Assembly (NCBI GenBank): GCA_900074745.1
Contig: LT598467.1
Location: 248,001 to 312,000, forward strand
Source of the DNA: Lachancea mirantina
Lineage: Eukaryota > Ascomycota > Saccharomycetes > Saccharomycetales > Saccharomycetaceae
Reading direction: 5' to 3'
Length of the DNA stretch: 64,000 nt
Shown here: piece after piece, positions 40,201-47,979 of the stretch
Position numbering within the stretch: position 1 is the first letter of the stretch
Layout: the number at the start of each line of letters is the position of its first letter
Position numbers and translations under genes: made by a program
Notes under the pieces: model-generated
Told to the model about the DNA's origin: nothing
What the model saw: only the letters and a program-made list of their open reading frames with translations
Databases searched by the model: none

Positions 40201-42052
40201 GGGGTTTGAACAAGACAGCTTTTGGGCAAAATTCCTTCCTTCTATGTTGAGCTTCCGTACGATTGCATGCTCGTATTGTAGAACTCATACCGTCAGAAAA
40301 CTGCTCATAAATTTCCCTGAAATACTGGTTTTCTACCAAAATCATCTTAGAGTCGATTTTTCGGGTTATTTTGTTTAAGGCCATTAATGTAGCCAGCTCT
40401 GACAGATCAAGTTTGAAAGAATCAATAGTTGTTGTCATACCGATTCTAATGGATGGGATTAGCTGTGCCAGGGATTGAAAGGATAGGTTGTCGATGGACA
40501 GGATTTTGTGTTTATAATCCAACGACTTGTCGTGGTAATTGAAACCATAATCCAGAAGTTCTGCGACATTCTCTAACGTATAGAACAATTTTCTCTTCTC
40601 ATTTTCATCGCTCAGGGCATATTTCTCTGATTTTGTTCGCACTGTGAAGAGTGAACATTGGTGGACGAGCAGTTCATGACCATCACTTATTAGAATCATG
40701 GGATCTTCGATAGTGATTTTGGATTCTAAGTGGGGTAGCAGAAACTGAAAGTATGTAAATATTGCTTCTTTCCCTTCCACACTTCTTTTCGAGCTACAAT
40801 TGACGTCATCGCGGTGATCTTCCCTATTCCATGCAAGGTATGAAGAGAAGACTTTAGCATTTTGTTGGAAAGACTTTATAATAGAGAGTTCTGAGACTTC
40901 AAAGTCCAAAATAGGCGATGAAATATGGCCAACAACCTTTAGAACAGTGTTTGAGTTCGAGCTTGTACGTCCCGCGACACTCTTTGTAGATAAAATGTTG
41001 GTATCACCGTAGAGAGAAATGCTGGGTATTTCACAAAATTTGTAAAATTTTGTCTCCGTGATCTCTTCAGGGAGCTCCTGCTTCAAACCAAAGGTCAGAC
41101 CGGATACACTCAATTTCAAGTCGATAGGGTTATCTTCCGGCGAAAAAAGAAGCTTATAACCCGGGGATCCCTGCTTGAGTTTCTTGATGAAAAACGCGAA
41201 ATTAGAAACACTGATCTCGTATTTGAGAAGATCCGTGGCGCTTTTGACCTCTGATACCTGGGAAAAGGGAACGTCTTTCACTTGAAGAAAGTCCGTAGTA
41301 AAACTGAAACGTTCGTATTTGGATGCATAATGGTATGCTATGGCGAGTCGAGACTCTAGTTCTTTAATGCAATCGTCAGGAGAAAATTTCACGTTGTTTT
41401 CACCTTTTTGGCCTTGAACAATGTTGCCCTTGGTGGGATTGCTGGTAATTTTTTCGAATTGGTCCCAGGAAGCCCTGACGTTTTTCAGTTTGCAGTCAAC
41501 ATGGATTTTATGCAACGAAATCGCGTTATCTTCGTCGAACTGTCCTCCGATCTCGAACTCGCCACTGGTGCAGATCTTTTTGGCGTCCGCAGACACTTCT
41601 CGTACCGAAAGTGCGACATGCGCCTTGGAATCCTTGAAAACGCCCTTGATGGTCACGTATTCGGATGTGATTGGTCCGACCTGGGTGTCTTCTAAAATGA
41701 AATTGAAGTGCTGTATGTGGTTCAAGACCGACAAAATCGTCTTTCTGAGCCATTTCGGTACCGGTATGTTGGGAGCGGCGTTAGGGTTGCTCTGAGATTC
41801 GCCCCTGGGCCTTAAGTCCACGTAGACCCGTAGTCCGTGCACCACTATGCACCGATTCCACGGCGAAAAGTAGATGTATTTGACGAAAAATCTGCGGCGG
41901 AAACAGAGAGACCGAATCCTCAATCTGAAGGGGTCGATGAGCCCGACCGAAAACCCGACGAGTTGGTACGCGACGAAATTCGCCGCTAGCCACGCAATCG
42001 TAGCCACTAATGCGTACCACGCGAGATTTGACACCGTCGCAAATGCGTTCAT
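34205..42052 (-). CDS. Hobbit/FMP27-type bridge-like lipid transfer protein
   Basis: The 2,615-residue protein belongs to the Fmp27/Ypr117w (Hob1/Hob2, BLTP2) family: very long rods that channel lipids at ER-plasma membrane contacts. An N-terminal hydrophobic segment (about residues 7-37) is the ER anchor. The family's GFWDK motif is at about 1369-1373, and the late region has WQPWLG-type and long coiled-coil segments. Length fits FMP27 (2,628) and YPR117W (2,489), which are a duplicated pair in S. cerevisiae, so this is probably the single pre-duplication gene. It sits between MMS1 and TIF3, which are adjacent in S. cerevisiae. Confidence 0.9.
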   Translation of the reverse strand: MNAFATVSNLAWYALVATIAWLAANFVAYQLVGFSVGLIDPFRLRIRSLCFRRRFFVKYIYFSPWNRCIVVHGLRVYVDLRPRGESQSNPNAAPNIPVPKWLRKTILSVLNHIQHFNFILEDTQVGPITSEYVTIKGVFKDSKAHVALSVREVSADAKKICTSGEFEIGGQFDEDNAISLHKIHVDCKLKNVRASWDQFEKITSNPTKGNIVQGQKGENNVKFSPDDCIKELESRLAIAYHYASKYERFSFTTDFLQVKDVPFSQVSEVKSATDLLKYEISVSNFAFFIKKLKQGSPGYKLLFSPEDNPIDLKLSVSGLTFGLKQELPEEITETKFYKFCEIPSISLYGDTNILSTKSVAGRTSSNSNTVLKVVGHISSPILDFEVSELSIIKSFQQNAKVFSSYLAWNREDHRDDVNCSSKRSVEGKEAIFTYFQFLLPHLESKITIEDPMILISDGHELLVHQCSLFTVRTKSEKYALSDENEKRKLFYTLENVAELLDYGFNYHDKSLDYKHKILSIDNLSFQSLAQLIPSIRIGMTTTIDSFKLDLSELATLMALNKITRKIDSKMILVENQYFREIYEQFSDGMSSTIRACNRTEAQHRRKEFCPKAVLFKPPPSYCGGWGLTIRDFSAIVGGRSVFMSDEVFNHLHCQSPGDLVDGELRKASHSIDRVRISFTHETKDIPARDDKSNSSSDSTRALAFAFDDIGLEDSSSTLAEERNLPWILTCNFENMVSKLFSETKTRRQQLIPKKILSLSSSVVKIYPELGEDGNCENGQIMISVSMDKVEMMLSLMTIFLVLSVVHTFKETFKRDVNSHATKSKAKEHLLHFSRAKQRSMLGLLMKPGTIAFCKFQAEVDYFKSVLALPNGIKTRVELFSSVMSCPNLHNIYFNGHYFRLCVESPQVSRSWVRMATVTDFKCSADIASMVKQMREDFIEGMPNEPSVILQNEMWHFNIPHQFEMYQLVDNLPTVFKSLKQMIYSLKTSSNNSVINPHVVSPARLPNVKLTSKRWIFSVEDDHFESQVAMIYQVGLLEQKARVEKYELFEKELLRKLSRKRKGVKRSETFQATREIKTCLQDILRRGKGFKSRSFSDLPRTQSSTNFDTFKEDGNDERLFSDMENVTEEFQTLQEHMSKSWIKRIQDIKQKQQIEFMHNFEYLWGRVNINYHEVDKHVVEFLSSPPLMNLIIEGIDVKLSQPSCGIKGIPEFVNDVGKGVPKDTKYSIMIPIHVDARFDEIRCHLRDFPLPFINIPKLAKHQKEQNQKSIHFHGDMMLAEDMLRSNKELRTLFVPLVPSATMENNDTFYSLFVPRTIVPIKIFTELDLELNSTETTTAVWGGSYSPALQQVMQCFENFSKPPIDPSLKLGFWDKIREIFHARIKFRWNNGGQLNVALKGSKNPYSIGGEGAGFVVGLRGNVAVGCNVTEDPRRLVSFSSNEVFFAVPNFFAKPLPVWARSSSESIFVPICEYSNLQEYAFYYNLIEMPDYSKRQLDDDKKTMSDNFFEKRAITLSGGITLNVGMVFDRKKSDGSGKTSETRPHWDVRMCNPLYLENIETHDSFRGFRSDFIHMSFTLLSNSNNAYNTVQLSPGAFRIFFRWWKSFSGVLPVRRGPLFGAGNMSPKFGVHLYTISYHAEVAPLFISHIVSPLDSDHKVHSEKKDSHHFIGLKAKTDHFVMDLHQRREVFHEHKPELNTTKRLSRLKFEEGDISTFEIDIRTVKARFDRETFLENRTSSIEIFDNDMSWYDIGDFCEVYFDRLDKHTPFVEVLPLLYSPKFVYRKKASYGDKYQVELETCKPIEPFRNANYHECSLRPSVRLPVYLVEDRLKALRNQGDRLRERIEKGSSSEALVLLRQKLAKTEQAQVKVSKLVDDFNHLEKGAAAEGDEDGFDKVAYDENLNYDSISWIAKKSSYSKDFENRFFIFSMLLKWNENVRDVVYKYIHLIGMNREFSFITNHKALQKLEDIIGGKNTGEAQLDSVKEDISEPKVPGVEARPYDSMDAKEDTLDVFEKGLRELEVSFKFKTHENHIVNFIAPQIQLTTSQKPDTCILLTAPSIKLKTLGFDSNMSENESKTDVFLNRYGVALLRANVFVFHKDNFDDFHDIFFKSHGYGESGKDNWQPWLGIELCFDSTPLTPNTLIRDFSGIFKYDKVFPFANVGGSKDFDLQNKMIFQLPKLIISSNSRQYLALYNMIMDLLVYTEPRSAHLKKEVEKLMLSYDSTNLVHLADIVRELQKTSISINWIEKELAFKRQILDDAGMDDLKSIRRNKFESLTNLYILMKVLNAGSKEQAAEGQHLLWNIEAKEIILHMLHDDGSPFLDVALAKSYFQRAESTYGSNNNKLVIGVAQIFNLERRVLFNDLMGPMLTRPHSAMNVDKKPLIHVVWDIEKPIGGIKVIKEIETHIQALDVNIEQETVAKIIQWAFPTEVETLLHNNHSSQSSDADSDSESDTDEEIVSVGGDETNGSARASISKTYNGGNKGFAERSERSYGVDEMVKRSSDYMVINNLLINSFKLRISYRGHGAQRLINVTHFAFVFPRLEFKNETITTMELTLHLKKVILKSLVKHVGKFLGNKLRAHKIEANRSDSSLNQLSQYQSYTTIDDLKNEKHQSP

Positions 42053-42536
42053 GTTTGTAGTTCCTATTGCAGTTGTGGTTGCACTTGGCTAAATATGCTT
42101 CTTAAGTTGTGTCTATGATCGATCGCCATACAGTGGGCCGTAAAGCGGCTATAGTAAAGCGGGAAAGCGGACAAACCGATCGAACCGGAAATCACAATCA
42201 AATTATTGTCAAGAGAATCACCGCTTGTCACTTGCCTCTTTTCGCAGTTGCTGAGTAACTGTTAAATCTTTAATCTTATAACCGCTTTCTTTCGCCGTAA
42301 GTTTTTCGCATCCATTGCACGCATTTTCAATTTTCCCTTTCCCATCCCCTCAGAAAATCCTTTTTTTCGGGTTTCCGGCGTGAAGAGATGTCTAAACGCT
42401 TAAATGCGGACAAAGCCGATAGTTTGCAGTTCGAAATGGCCGAGCAGTGACACAACTTGCAACTATGACCAACCATTTCGTATCAATCAGTATACTAAAA
42501 TGACAGATTGCTAGTATTTCCACACGAACGTTTGTA

Positions 42537-42827
42537 ATGACCCACCCCAGAGAACGACATCCTACTAGAAGATTTGCCCGATCTCTCGTAGAACCTTACA
42601 GTTCATCGCGTGACCCCGTGACCAAACTGACCCACATTGATTCCTCGGGTGACGCAACTTCGGCGGCTACCGCGATCGAAGCATACCTTCCTTACAAGTT
42701 GCCCTATCATGTAGGGAAAGAGATCTTGCTAGGTGACGCTCAGGCATATCATAGTGAGTGTATTCTGTGGTCTTCTTCGTCGGCGTCATTTCGACGCGTC
42801 ATACAAAAAAAATCCACCACCGCCTGA
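42537..42827 (+). CDS. Doubtful small ORF, 96 codons
   Basis: ATG-initiated frame with a balanced, protein-like composition in the first 75 residues (for example PYKLPYHVGKEILLGD), then a Ser-rich run that looks non-coding. A GTGAGT occurs where the composition changes (about 42753), so a 5' exon is conceivable, but no matching branch point and downstream exon was found. Family unknown. Confidence 0.28.
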   Translation: MTHPRERHPTRRFARSLVEPYSSSRDPVTKLTHIDSSGDATSAATAIEAYLPYKLPYHVGKEILLGDAQAYHSECILWSSSSASFRRVIQKKSTTA

Positions 42828-43077
42828 TAGGACTTCTTATCCGCAACACTCTTATACACCAACACGCTTCAAAGAATCTTGTCCCGCTCTTTGGTATTAC
42901 CCCCGCCAACCATTTAGCTCTTACGTGCCAGCCGGCTCTTGACGTAGTTTGAAAAACTAGCCACAAAAACCCATAGGATTTGTGACAGGATCTCGTCGGA
43001 GACTTTTGGGGGCCATGGGTGTGTATTTTCTACTCTGCGTGTTTCTGTCTAGGTAGACCGTTATATTGTTTCACGCG

Positions 43078-43134
43078 ACAATGTCGTTTGACATTGTGAT
43101 TGGGAAACGACATTGTCAAACGAATGAGACAATG
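43078..43134. repeat. Cluster of four ACAATG/CATTGT motifs with a perfect hairpin
   Basis: ACAATGTC (43078-43085) and GACATTGT (43090-43097) are an 8-bp perfect inverted repeat around GTTT. CATTGT recurs at 43111 and ACAATG at 43129. CGTTTGACATTGT is mirrored with one mismatch by GACATTGTCAAACG at 43109-43122. ATTGT cores are contacted by HMG-box factors such as Rox1, but a role here is only inferred. Confidence 0.6.
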
Positions 43135-43546
43135 AACAAGAAATGCAAAGGTTTCAATGCGTATGTGCGATGCCCTAAATACAGTAATGTACTGTGACTA
43201 ATGTACCTAATCATAGGGCACGTAGACACGTTTTGTGAGATTTACCAAGTCGCTTCGAGGTGGGGCCACGGGGTCATTGATCAGCAAGGATAATCGTATG
43301 TGATGTTTCAAGTGAAAATCTACGATCACCAACTGGGATCTAAGACGTAGTAGCGTATTGTAGCGACGAGTTACGCATTTAAGACAAGAAAACTCTGAGG
43401 CAGCGTTAAAGTAGTGTTCAAGCTTGATATGGAGGACGTGGGGCAGCGGAGTACTGTGGTCCGGTTTGTATCGTGGGCACATCGCGATGTGTTGATGATC
43501 GCGTGTTACTAGGTGAAGAAGGTCTAAATGGGAAAATGGAAAATGG

Positions 43547-43586
43547 TGAAAAATTTTTATTAGAAAATGGTGAAAAACGATGAGAT
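43547..43586 (+). promoter_or_regulatory. RRPE and PAC-like element upstream of TIF3
   Basis: TGAAAAATTTTT at 43547-43558 matches the RRPE. ACGATGAGAT at 43577-43586 matches PAC (GCGATGAG) with one change. Together they suggest growth-linked control of the translation factor gene starting 80 bp downstream. Confidence 0.65.
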
Positions 43587-43665
43587 CTTCACACTAATAA
43601 AGCTCATCTAAGAGTGACACTGTTTGAACTTGGGACCCGACTGAACTCATAAAAATATTCGCAAA

Positions 43666-44850
43666 ATGGCTCCTCCAAAGAAGAGTGTTAAAATGGATCT
43701 GAATTCGTTCCTGAACGACGAGTCGTTCGGAGAATCGTGGGCCGAAGAGGAAGTTGATTTGGAAAAGATCAACATCCCAATCAACAGCGTCAAGCCTTCG
43801 AACACGATCCCCTTAGAAGGGTTGACATCGATGAAAGGGTCTAGATTGGACCCTGCCCTCGCCCCTGAAAAGAGAGAGCGTGTTGAGTACCCAGTGCCAG
43901 ATTACCCACCATACCGTGCCATGATTAGCAATGTGCCATGGGACGTTTCTGAAGAAGGTATCAGAGCGTGGGTCGAAGACGGACTAGACAAGCAGGGCGC
44001 TGTGACCGAGCTGGCCGCGCCAAGAGATTTCAACGAGCCCTCGCGTCTCAAGGGTTTTGCGTTCGTGACGTTTGCCGAGCGCAGCGATCTAGAAGCTGCT
44101 CTCAGATTTAATGCTACCAAATTGAACGAGCGCACTGTTTTCGTGTCTGTCGCTGCTCCTCAGAGGGGTCGTGGTGGAGATGGAGGCTTTGAAGACATCA
44201 ACTGGGAATCTGCCAGAGGTTCCAACTACCAATCTGGCAGACCTAGAGGAGAAGAAGTCGATTTGGACTGGGGTAGTATGAGAGGATCTGCGTTCCAACC
44301 TGCCAGGCCCAGAAGAGAAGAGCCAGACCTTGACTGGGGCTCTATGAGAGGCGCTCAGTTCAGACCTCAAAGAGAGAGAAAGCCTAGAGAAGACGAACCT
44401 GAGCTTGACTGGGGTGCCATGAGAGGGTCTCAATTTCAAGCTCAAAGGGAGAGAAAGCCTCGTGCACCAGAGCCAGAATTGGACTGGGGTGCCGTGAGGG
44501 GCGCTAACGCTCCACAAAGACCAATAAGAACTGAAAGAAAACCAAGAGATGAGCCACAACTCGACTGGGGTGGAGCAAGAGGCTCCAAATTTGGGCAAAG
44601 TGCAGCCCCAAGAAGACCCGCTAAGCAAGCCAGTCAGACGGTGAATGCCCAGGAATCTCCAAAGATTCAAAAGTCGTCTTTTGCTGTTTTGTCTACTGAA
44701 GACGATGATGAAACCGAGCAAGATAAAAGTGAAACTTCTCAAAAGGCTACTAATCCAAGCTCCGATGACGTGGAAGGGCTTGAAAAAGCTACTGCTAATC
44801 TTTCTGTGCATAACGATGATGGCAACTGGGAAACTGTGGGTAAGAAATGA
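43666..44850 (+). CDS. TIF3: Translation initiation factor eIF4B
   Basis: eIF4B stimulates eIF4A/eIF4F activity and 40S recruitment. The 394-residue protein has an N-terminal acidic segment, one RRM (about 82-163) with MISNVP as RNP2 and KGFAFVTF as RNP1, then six tandem repeats of about 22-27 residues built on LDWGxxRGSxF...R(E/P)RKPR (about 175-335), then an acidic Ser-rich tail. S. cerevisiae Tif3 has a similar plan with seven repeats. TIF3, MMS1 and RHO1 are neighbours in S. cerevisiae (YPR163C-YPR165W). Confidence 0.95.
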   Translation: MAPPKKSVKMDLNSFLNDESFGESWAEEEVDLEKINIPINSVKPSNTIPLEGLTSMKGSRLDPALAPEKRERVEYPVPDYPPYRAMISNVPWDVSEEGIRAWVEDGLDKQGAVTELAAPRDFNEPSRLKGFAFVTFAERSDLEAALRFNATKLNERTVFVSVAAPQRGRGGDGGFEDINWESARGSNYQSGRPRGEEVDLDWGSMRGSAFQPARPRREEPDLDWGSMRGAQFRPQRERKPREDEPELDWGAMRGSQFQAQRERKPRAPEPELDWGAVRGANAPQRPIRTERKPRDEPQLDWGGARGSKFGQSAAPRRPAKQASQTVNAQESPKIQKSSFAVLSTEDDDETEQDKSETSQKATNPSSDDVEGLEKATANLSVHNDDGNWETVGKK

Positions 44851-45576
44851 TTTTTTTGATTGTAAACTAAATTTCATCTTTATTTGTGCTCATAATGTAC
44901 TTTAGATAACTTAATTGACACTTGCCAGCTATTCGTGGGCCGATCGTAGATTTCCTGTAATTAGGCAGAAGCTACTTTCAACGCCTTTGTTCTGAATTTC
45001 ACAATTCAGTGCCAGATTAAAAATGGCTAGCGGCGCTGTTTGCATGAAATAAGAAGCAAATCCAATTTGAACTTCTCAGCGCCATTAAATCAGATTTTTT
45101 TTCTCGATTTCGGGCGACTACCGTCAAGATGAGTTGTCGCTACGTAATTCTGAAATCGACGCGAGAGTAACCACAACTCATCAGGATATAAAATTTTATT
45201 AAAAATGATGGAACATGTTAAAAAAATGTCATCGGATGTTTGAATTTTTTTTTCGTAGAGTCAAGCCACTCTCGGTTTCTAAGTCTTTCACCCATTTCCA
45301 TACAATCCAGCCTTTGTATGCCAAAAAATGTCTTTAAAACATAAAAGGTCAAGATATGAAAACGTGAAACGAGGTGTTCGAAATAACATAATGTAAATTC
45401 AAACAGTGGGTCATGTAATTCTCATCAAGATTCCGGTTACTGAGAATTGACTCCAGTTACTGAGAATTGACTCCAGTTCGATTTTGAATCATTTTTATTC
45501 CTATATATATCTGACTAATTCATTGATAACTGTGCAGTTTGAAAGCTGAAAACGACAGATAGTTTTCACCTCCATG
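44851..45576. other. Convergent spacer between TIF3 and the hexose transporter
   Basis: About 725 bp between two 3' ends, without a supported gene. It includes T-rich runs that fit poly(A) signals and the 20-bp tandem repeat at 45436-45475. Confidence 0.55.
45436..45475. repeat. Perfect 20-bp tandem duplication
   Basis: The unit GTTACTGAGAATTGACTCCA is present twice head to tail (45436-45455 and 45456-45475), followed by a partial GTT. It lies in the 3' flank of the transporter gene and is likely a recent slippage event. Confidence 0.9.
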
Positions 45577-47256
45577 TTAGGCGCCACCGCAGCCGGAAGC
45601 AACTTGATAAACATCTCTCTTCAAAGAAGGAATCCAAGATGCTGATTTCCAAGGCAAGACAGCATCTTCATACATTTCGTTAACCTCTTCCAAAGTCAAG
45701 CCCTTCGTCTCACATACAAAGAAAAACACGTAGACGAATGAGAAGACCAAACACCCCATGAACACATATCCGTAATAGAAATTGATCGCAGTAGTGATAA
45801 ATGGTGTACAAAAACCAATTATGAAACCCCACACCCAATTGGAGCCCACAGCGATGGCCATTGCACGATTTTTTACGCGAAGTGGATACGACTCCGCGAC
45901 AATAACGTAAGCAATTGGTGCCCACGTAGTGGCGAAGAAGAAGATGAACAAACAGGTGAATACAATCATGCAGTTACCGGCACTAACGGACGATGGCTGC
46001 TCTTTACCGTTCGGCCATAATTTCGTAACACCCACTGTAGCAAATACAACAAAGCAAACAGACATACACGCAGAGCCCCATAATAGACAATTACGTCTCC
46101 CATATTTTTCAACGGTGTACAAGCCAACAAACGTTGAGGCAAAATTCACCACGCCCAACACGATGGAAGTTTCGAAAGGATCTTCAAGTCCAACAGCTTT
46201 GAAAATTGTAGTCCCGTAATAGAAAAAGTAGTTATTTCCTGTTAATTGCTGGAGGGATTGGATCATGACACCCATCACCACTCGTTGAAGAATTTTCCCT
46301 TTGGATGAAAATAATTCGCCGAAAGTAGCATTGCCGGCCGCACGCTCGGCCTCAATTCCCGCGCTTATGAGTTCAATTTCAGCAGTAACACCAGGCTCTT
46401 CTTCGTTAAGCTTGTTCGATTTTGCGATGGAGCGTCTCGCCTCTTCCACCTTGCCTACCTCAACTAAGTAGCGAGGAGATTCTGGCACCATGACCATCCC
46501 AGAAACCATGAAAATAGCCCACAGGAAGCATAGTCCAAGCGGTAATCTCCACTGCACCGAATTCGTGTAGCTTTTAGTTCCATAGTTAGTGCAATAGCCA
46601 ACGAAAATACCCAAAGTAATCATAAGCTGGTAAAAGGATACACAAGTGCCTCTCAAGTGCTTGGGGGAAGTTTCGGAAATCAACGCGGGGGAAAGGACAG
46701 CGATACCACCAACCCCCAGACCAGAGACAATTCTACCAATGAAATATTGAAACCATTTTCGCGAAGAGGAAATTTGAATTGCGATCCCTATTCCGTATAC
46801 AATAATGACCGCCATGAGACCCTTGCGACGACCATACAAGTCGCCTAGTTTTCCAAGAGTCAAACCGCCAATGGCACACCCGATATTGAAAATAGCCACA
46901 ATCAACCCTGTTCGTACATCAGAAAGGTAATATGTACCGGATGAAGGGTCATAGAAACCAAATCTTTGCTTGAAGTCTGTCATGTTGACAAACCCAGAAA
47001 TTGTGCCCGTGTCCCAGCCGAAAACAAAACCACCAAATGCAACCATGAGACAGAGACACATCACCAAAATGTAGCTTGACAAAGGCTTCGAAGAAACCTC
47101 TTCCTCCAGTTGAGTATCTCTTTTCAAATCAAATCGGTCATCACTACTTTTCCCATTCAATGGTGTTGGCGCTAACGAAATATCTAGAGCATTGCTCCTT
47201 GTGAGCTCTAACGTATGAGAAGAACCGTTATTAAGTGGCGTTTCATTTGAAGACAT
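45577..47256 (-). CDS. Hexose transporter (HXT family)
   Basis: Plasma-membrane sugar carrier of the major facilitator superfamily. From ATG 47256 it has 559 residues (HXT proteins about 570) and twelve predicted membrane segments. Family marks in order: [11 protein letters not shown] in TM1, GRRKG in loop 2-3, PESPRYL after TM6, [14 protein letters not shown] in TM7, GRR in loop 8-9 and [10 protein letters not shown] after TM12, where most members have PETKG. The extended frame upstream starts with TTG and is rejected. Which HXT/RAG1 subtype and affinity cannot be told. Confidence 0.93.
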   Translation of the reverse strand: MSSNETPLNNGSSHTLELTRSNALDISLAPTPLNGKSSDDRFDLKRDTQLEEEVSSKPLSSYILVMCLCLMVAFGGFVFGWDTGTISGFVNMTDFKQRFGFYDPSSGTYYLSDVRTGLIVAIFNIGCAIGGLTLGKLGDLYGRRKGLMAVIIVYGIGIAIQISSSRKWFQYFIGRIVSGLGVGGIAVLSPALISETSPKHLRGTCVSFYQLMITLGIFVGYCTNYGTKSYTNSVQWRLPLGLCFLWAIFMVSGMVMVPESPRYLVEVGKVEEARRSIAKSNKLNEEEPGVTAEIELISAGIEAERAAGNATFGELFSSKGKILQRVVMGVMIQSLQQLTGNNYFFYYGTTIFKAVGLEDPFETSIVLGVVNFASTFVGLYTVEKYGRRNCLLWGSACMSVCFVVFATVGVTKLWPNGKEQPSSVSAGNCMIVFTCLFIFFFATTWAPIAYVIVAESYPLRVKNRAMAIAVGSNWVWGFIIGFCTPFITTAINFYYGYVFMGCLVFSFVYVFFFVCETKGLTLEEVNEMYEDAVLPWKSASWIPSLKRDVYQVASGCGGA

Positions 47257-47979
47257 GATGATTGAACCTTTTGGGCACCGCTTGAAGAAGGTGGCACTCA
47301 AAATTTCGACGAAGTACTGATTCCTCGCATCTCTTTATATTTCACGTCCCAGCGAAACTGATTTCGATTTCCATTTGAATTTTGGCGAAACCCACGAACG
47401 TGCGCGGGCTTACAATCCAAGAATGTTTCGAAGGATATCAGCCATAGTTAACATTTCACTTGCTTCCAGGGAAACTCGGCTGAAATTTCACCTGCAAAAA
47501 TCAAGGTAGACTTGATGTCATTTTTTCTTCCTTTTCCTCGAAGTACCTTCTGGCGAAACTTTTAAGAAAAATGTCGTTGAAGCCTGTTGGACAAGGTAAA
47601 AAATATATCAAAACCAGCGAATCGATTGTTGACTTCGCAAGGCTTCTCTAAAGTTCTGTTAGGAGCATTTGCGATTTTAGAATTATTCTTTAACAACGAC
47701 CGACATTGCGTCTCGCATTAAATTTTCAGTAAAGTCGTAGAAACCTTTCCTCGCAAAATATGAAAAATAAGAAATCGACAAATCAGAGGGCACACCCTTT
47801 ATGGAAGCTATGCATATCCAAGCGATGGAATGCCTTAATAAAGGAATTTCTGTCCACAACAGGAAAATTTTTTTAACTAGAATCTAATGACCTTTAAACT
47901 GCGCCAGTGATCTCAAGGATTAAGTAGTATTGTGACAAATGCATAAAATGGAGAGGCTCGTAAAAGATTTAAAAAAGAG
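47257..47979. other. Hexose transporter promoter region
   Basis: About 720 bp upstream of the transporter and 3' of PAN3. Probably all regulatory. I could not assign Rgt1 or Mig1 sites with confidence. Confidence 0.5.

Larger units (their letters stand above)
42053..43665. other. 1.6-kb divergent region between the Hobbit-family gene and TIF3
   Basis: An unusually long spacer for this genome. It holds a possible 96-codon frame (42537-42827), a cluster of ACAATG/CATTGT palindromes (43078-43134) and the TIF3 RRPE/PAC-like elements. The left third is relatively GC-rich. A 91-codon minus-strand frame (43207-43482) has no recognisable features. Confidence 0.55.

Noticed and set aside
43207-43482. 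91-codon minus-strand frame in the TIF3 upstream spacer
   Set aside because: No recognisable domain or codon bias; not listed as a gene.
44089-44877. 262-codon minus-strand frame opposite TIF3
   Set aside because: Antisense shadow of the repeat-rich eIF4B gene, kept open by its biased codons.
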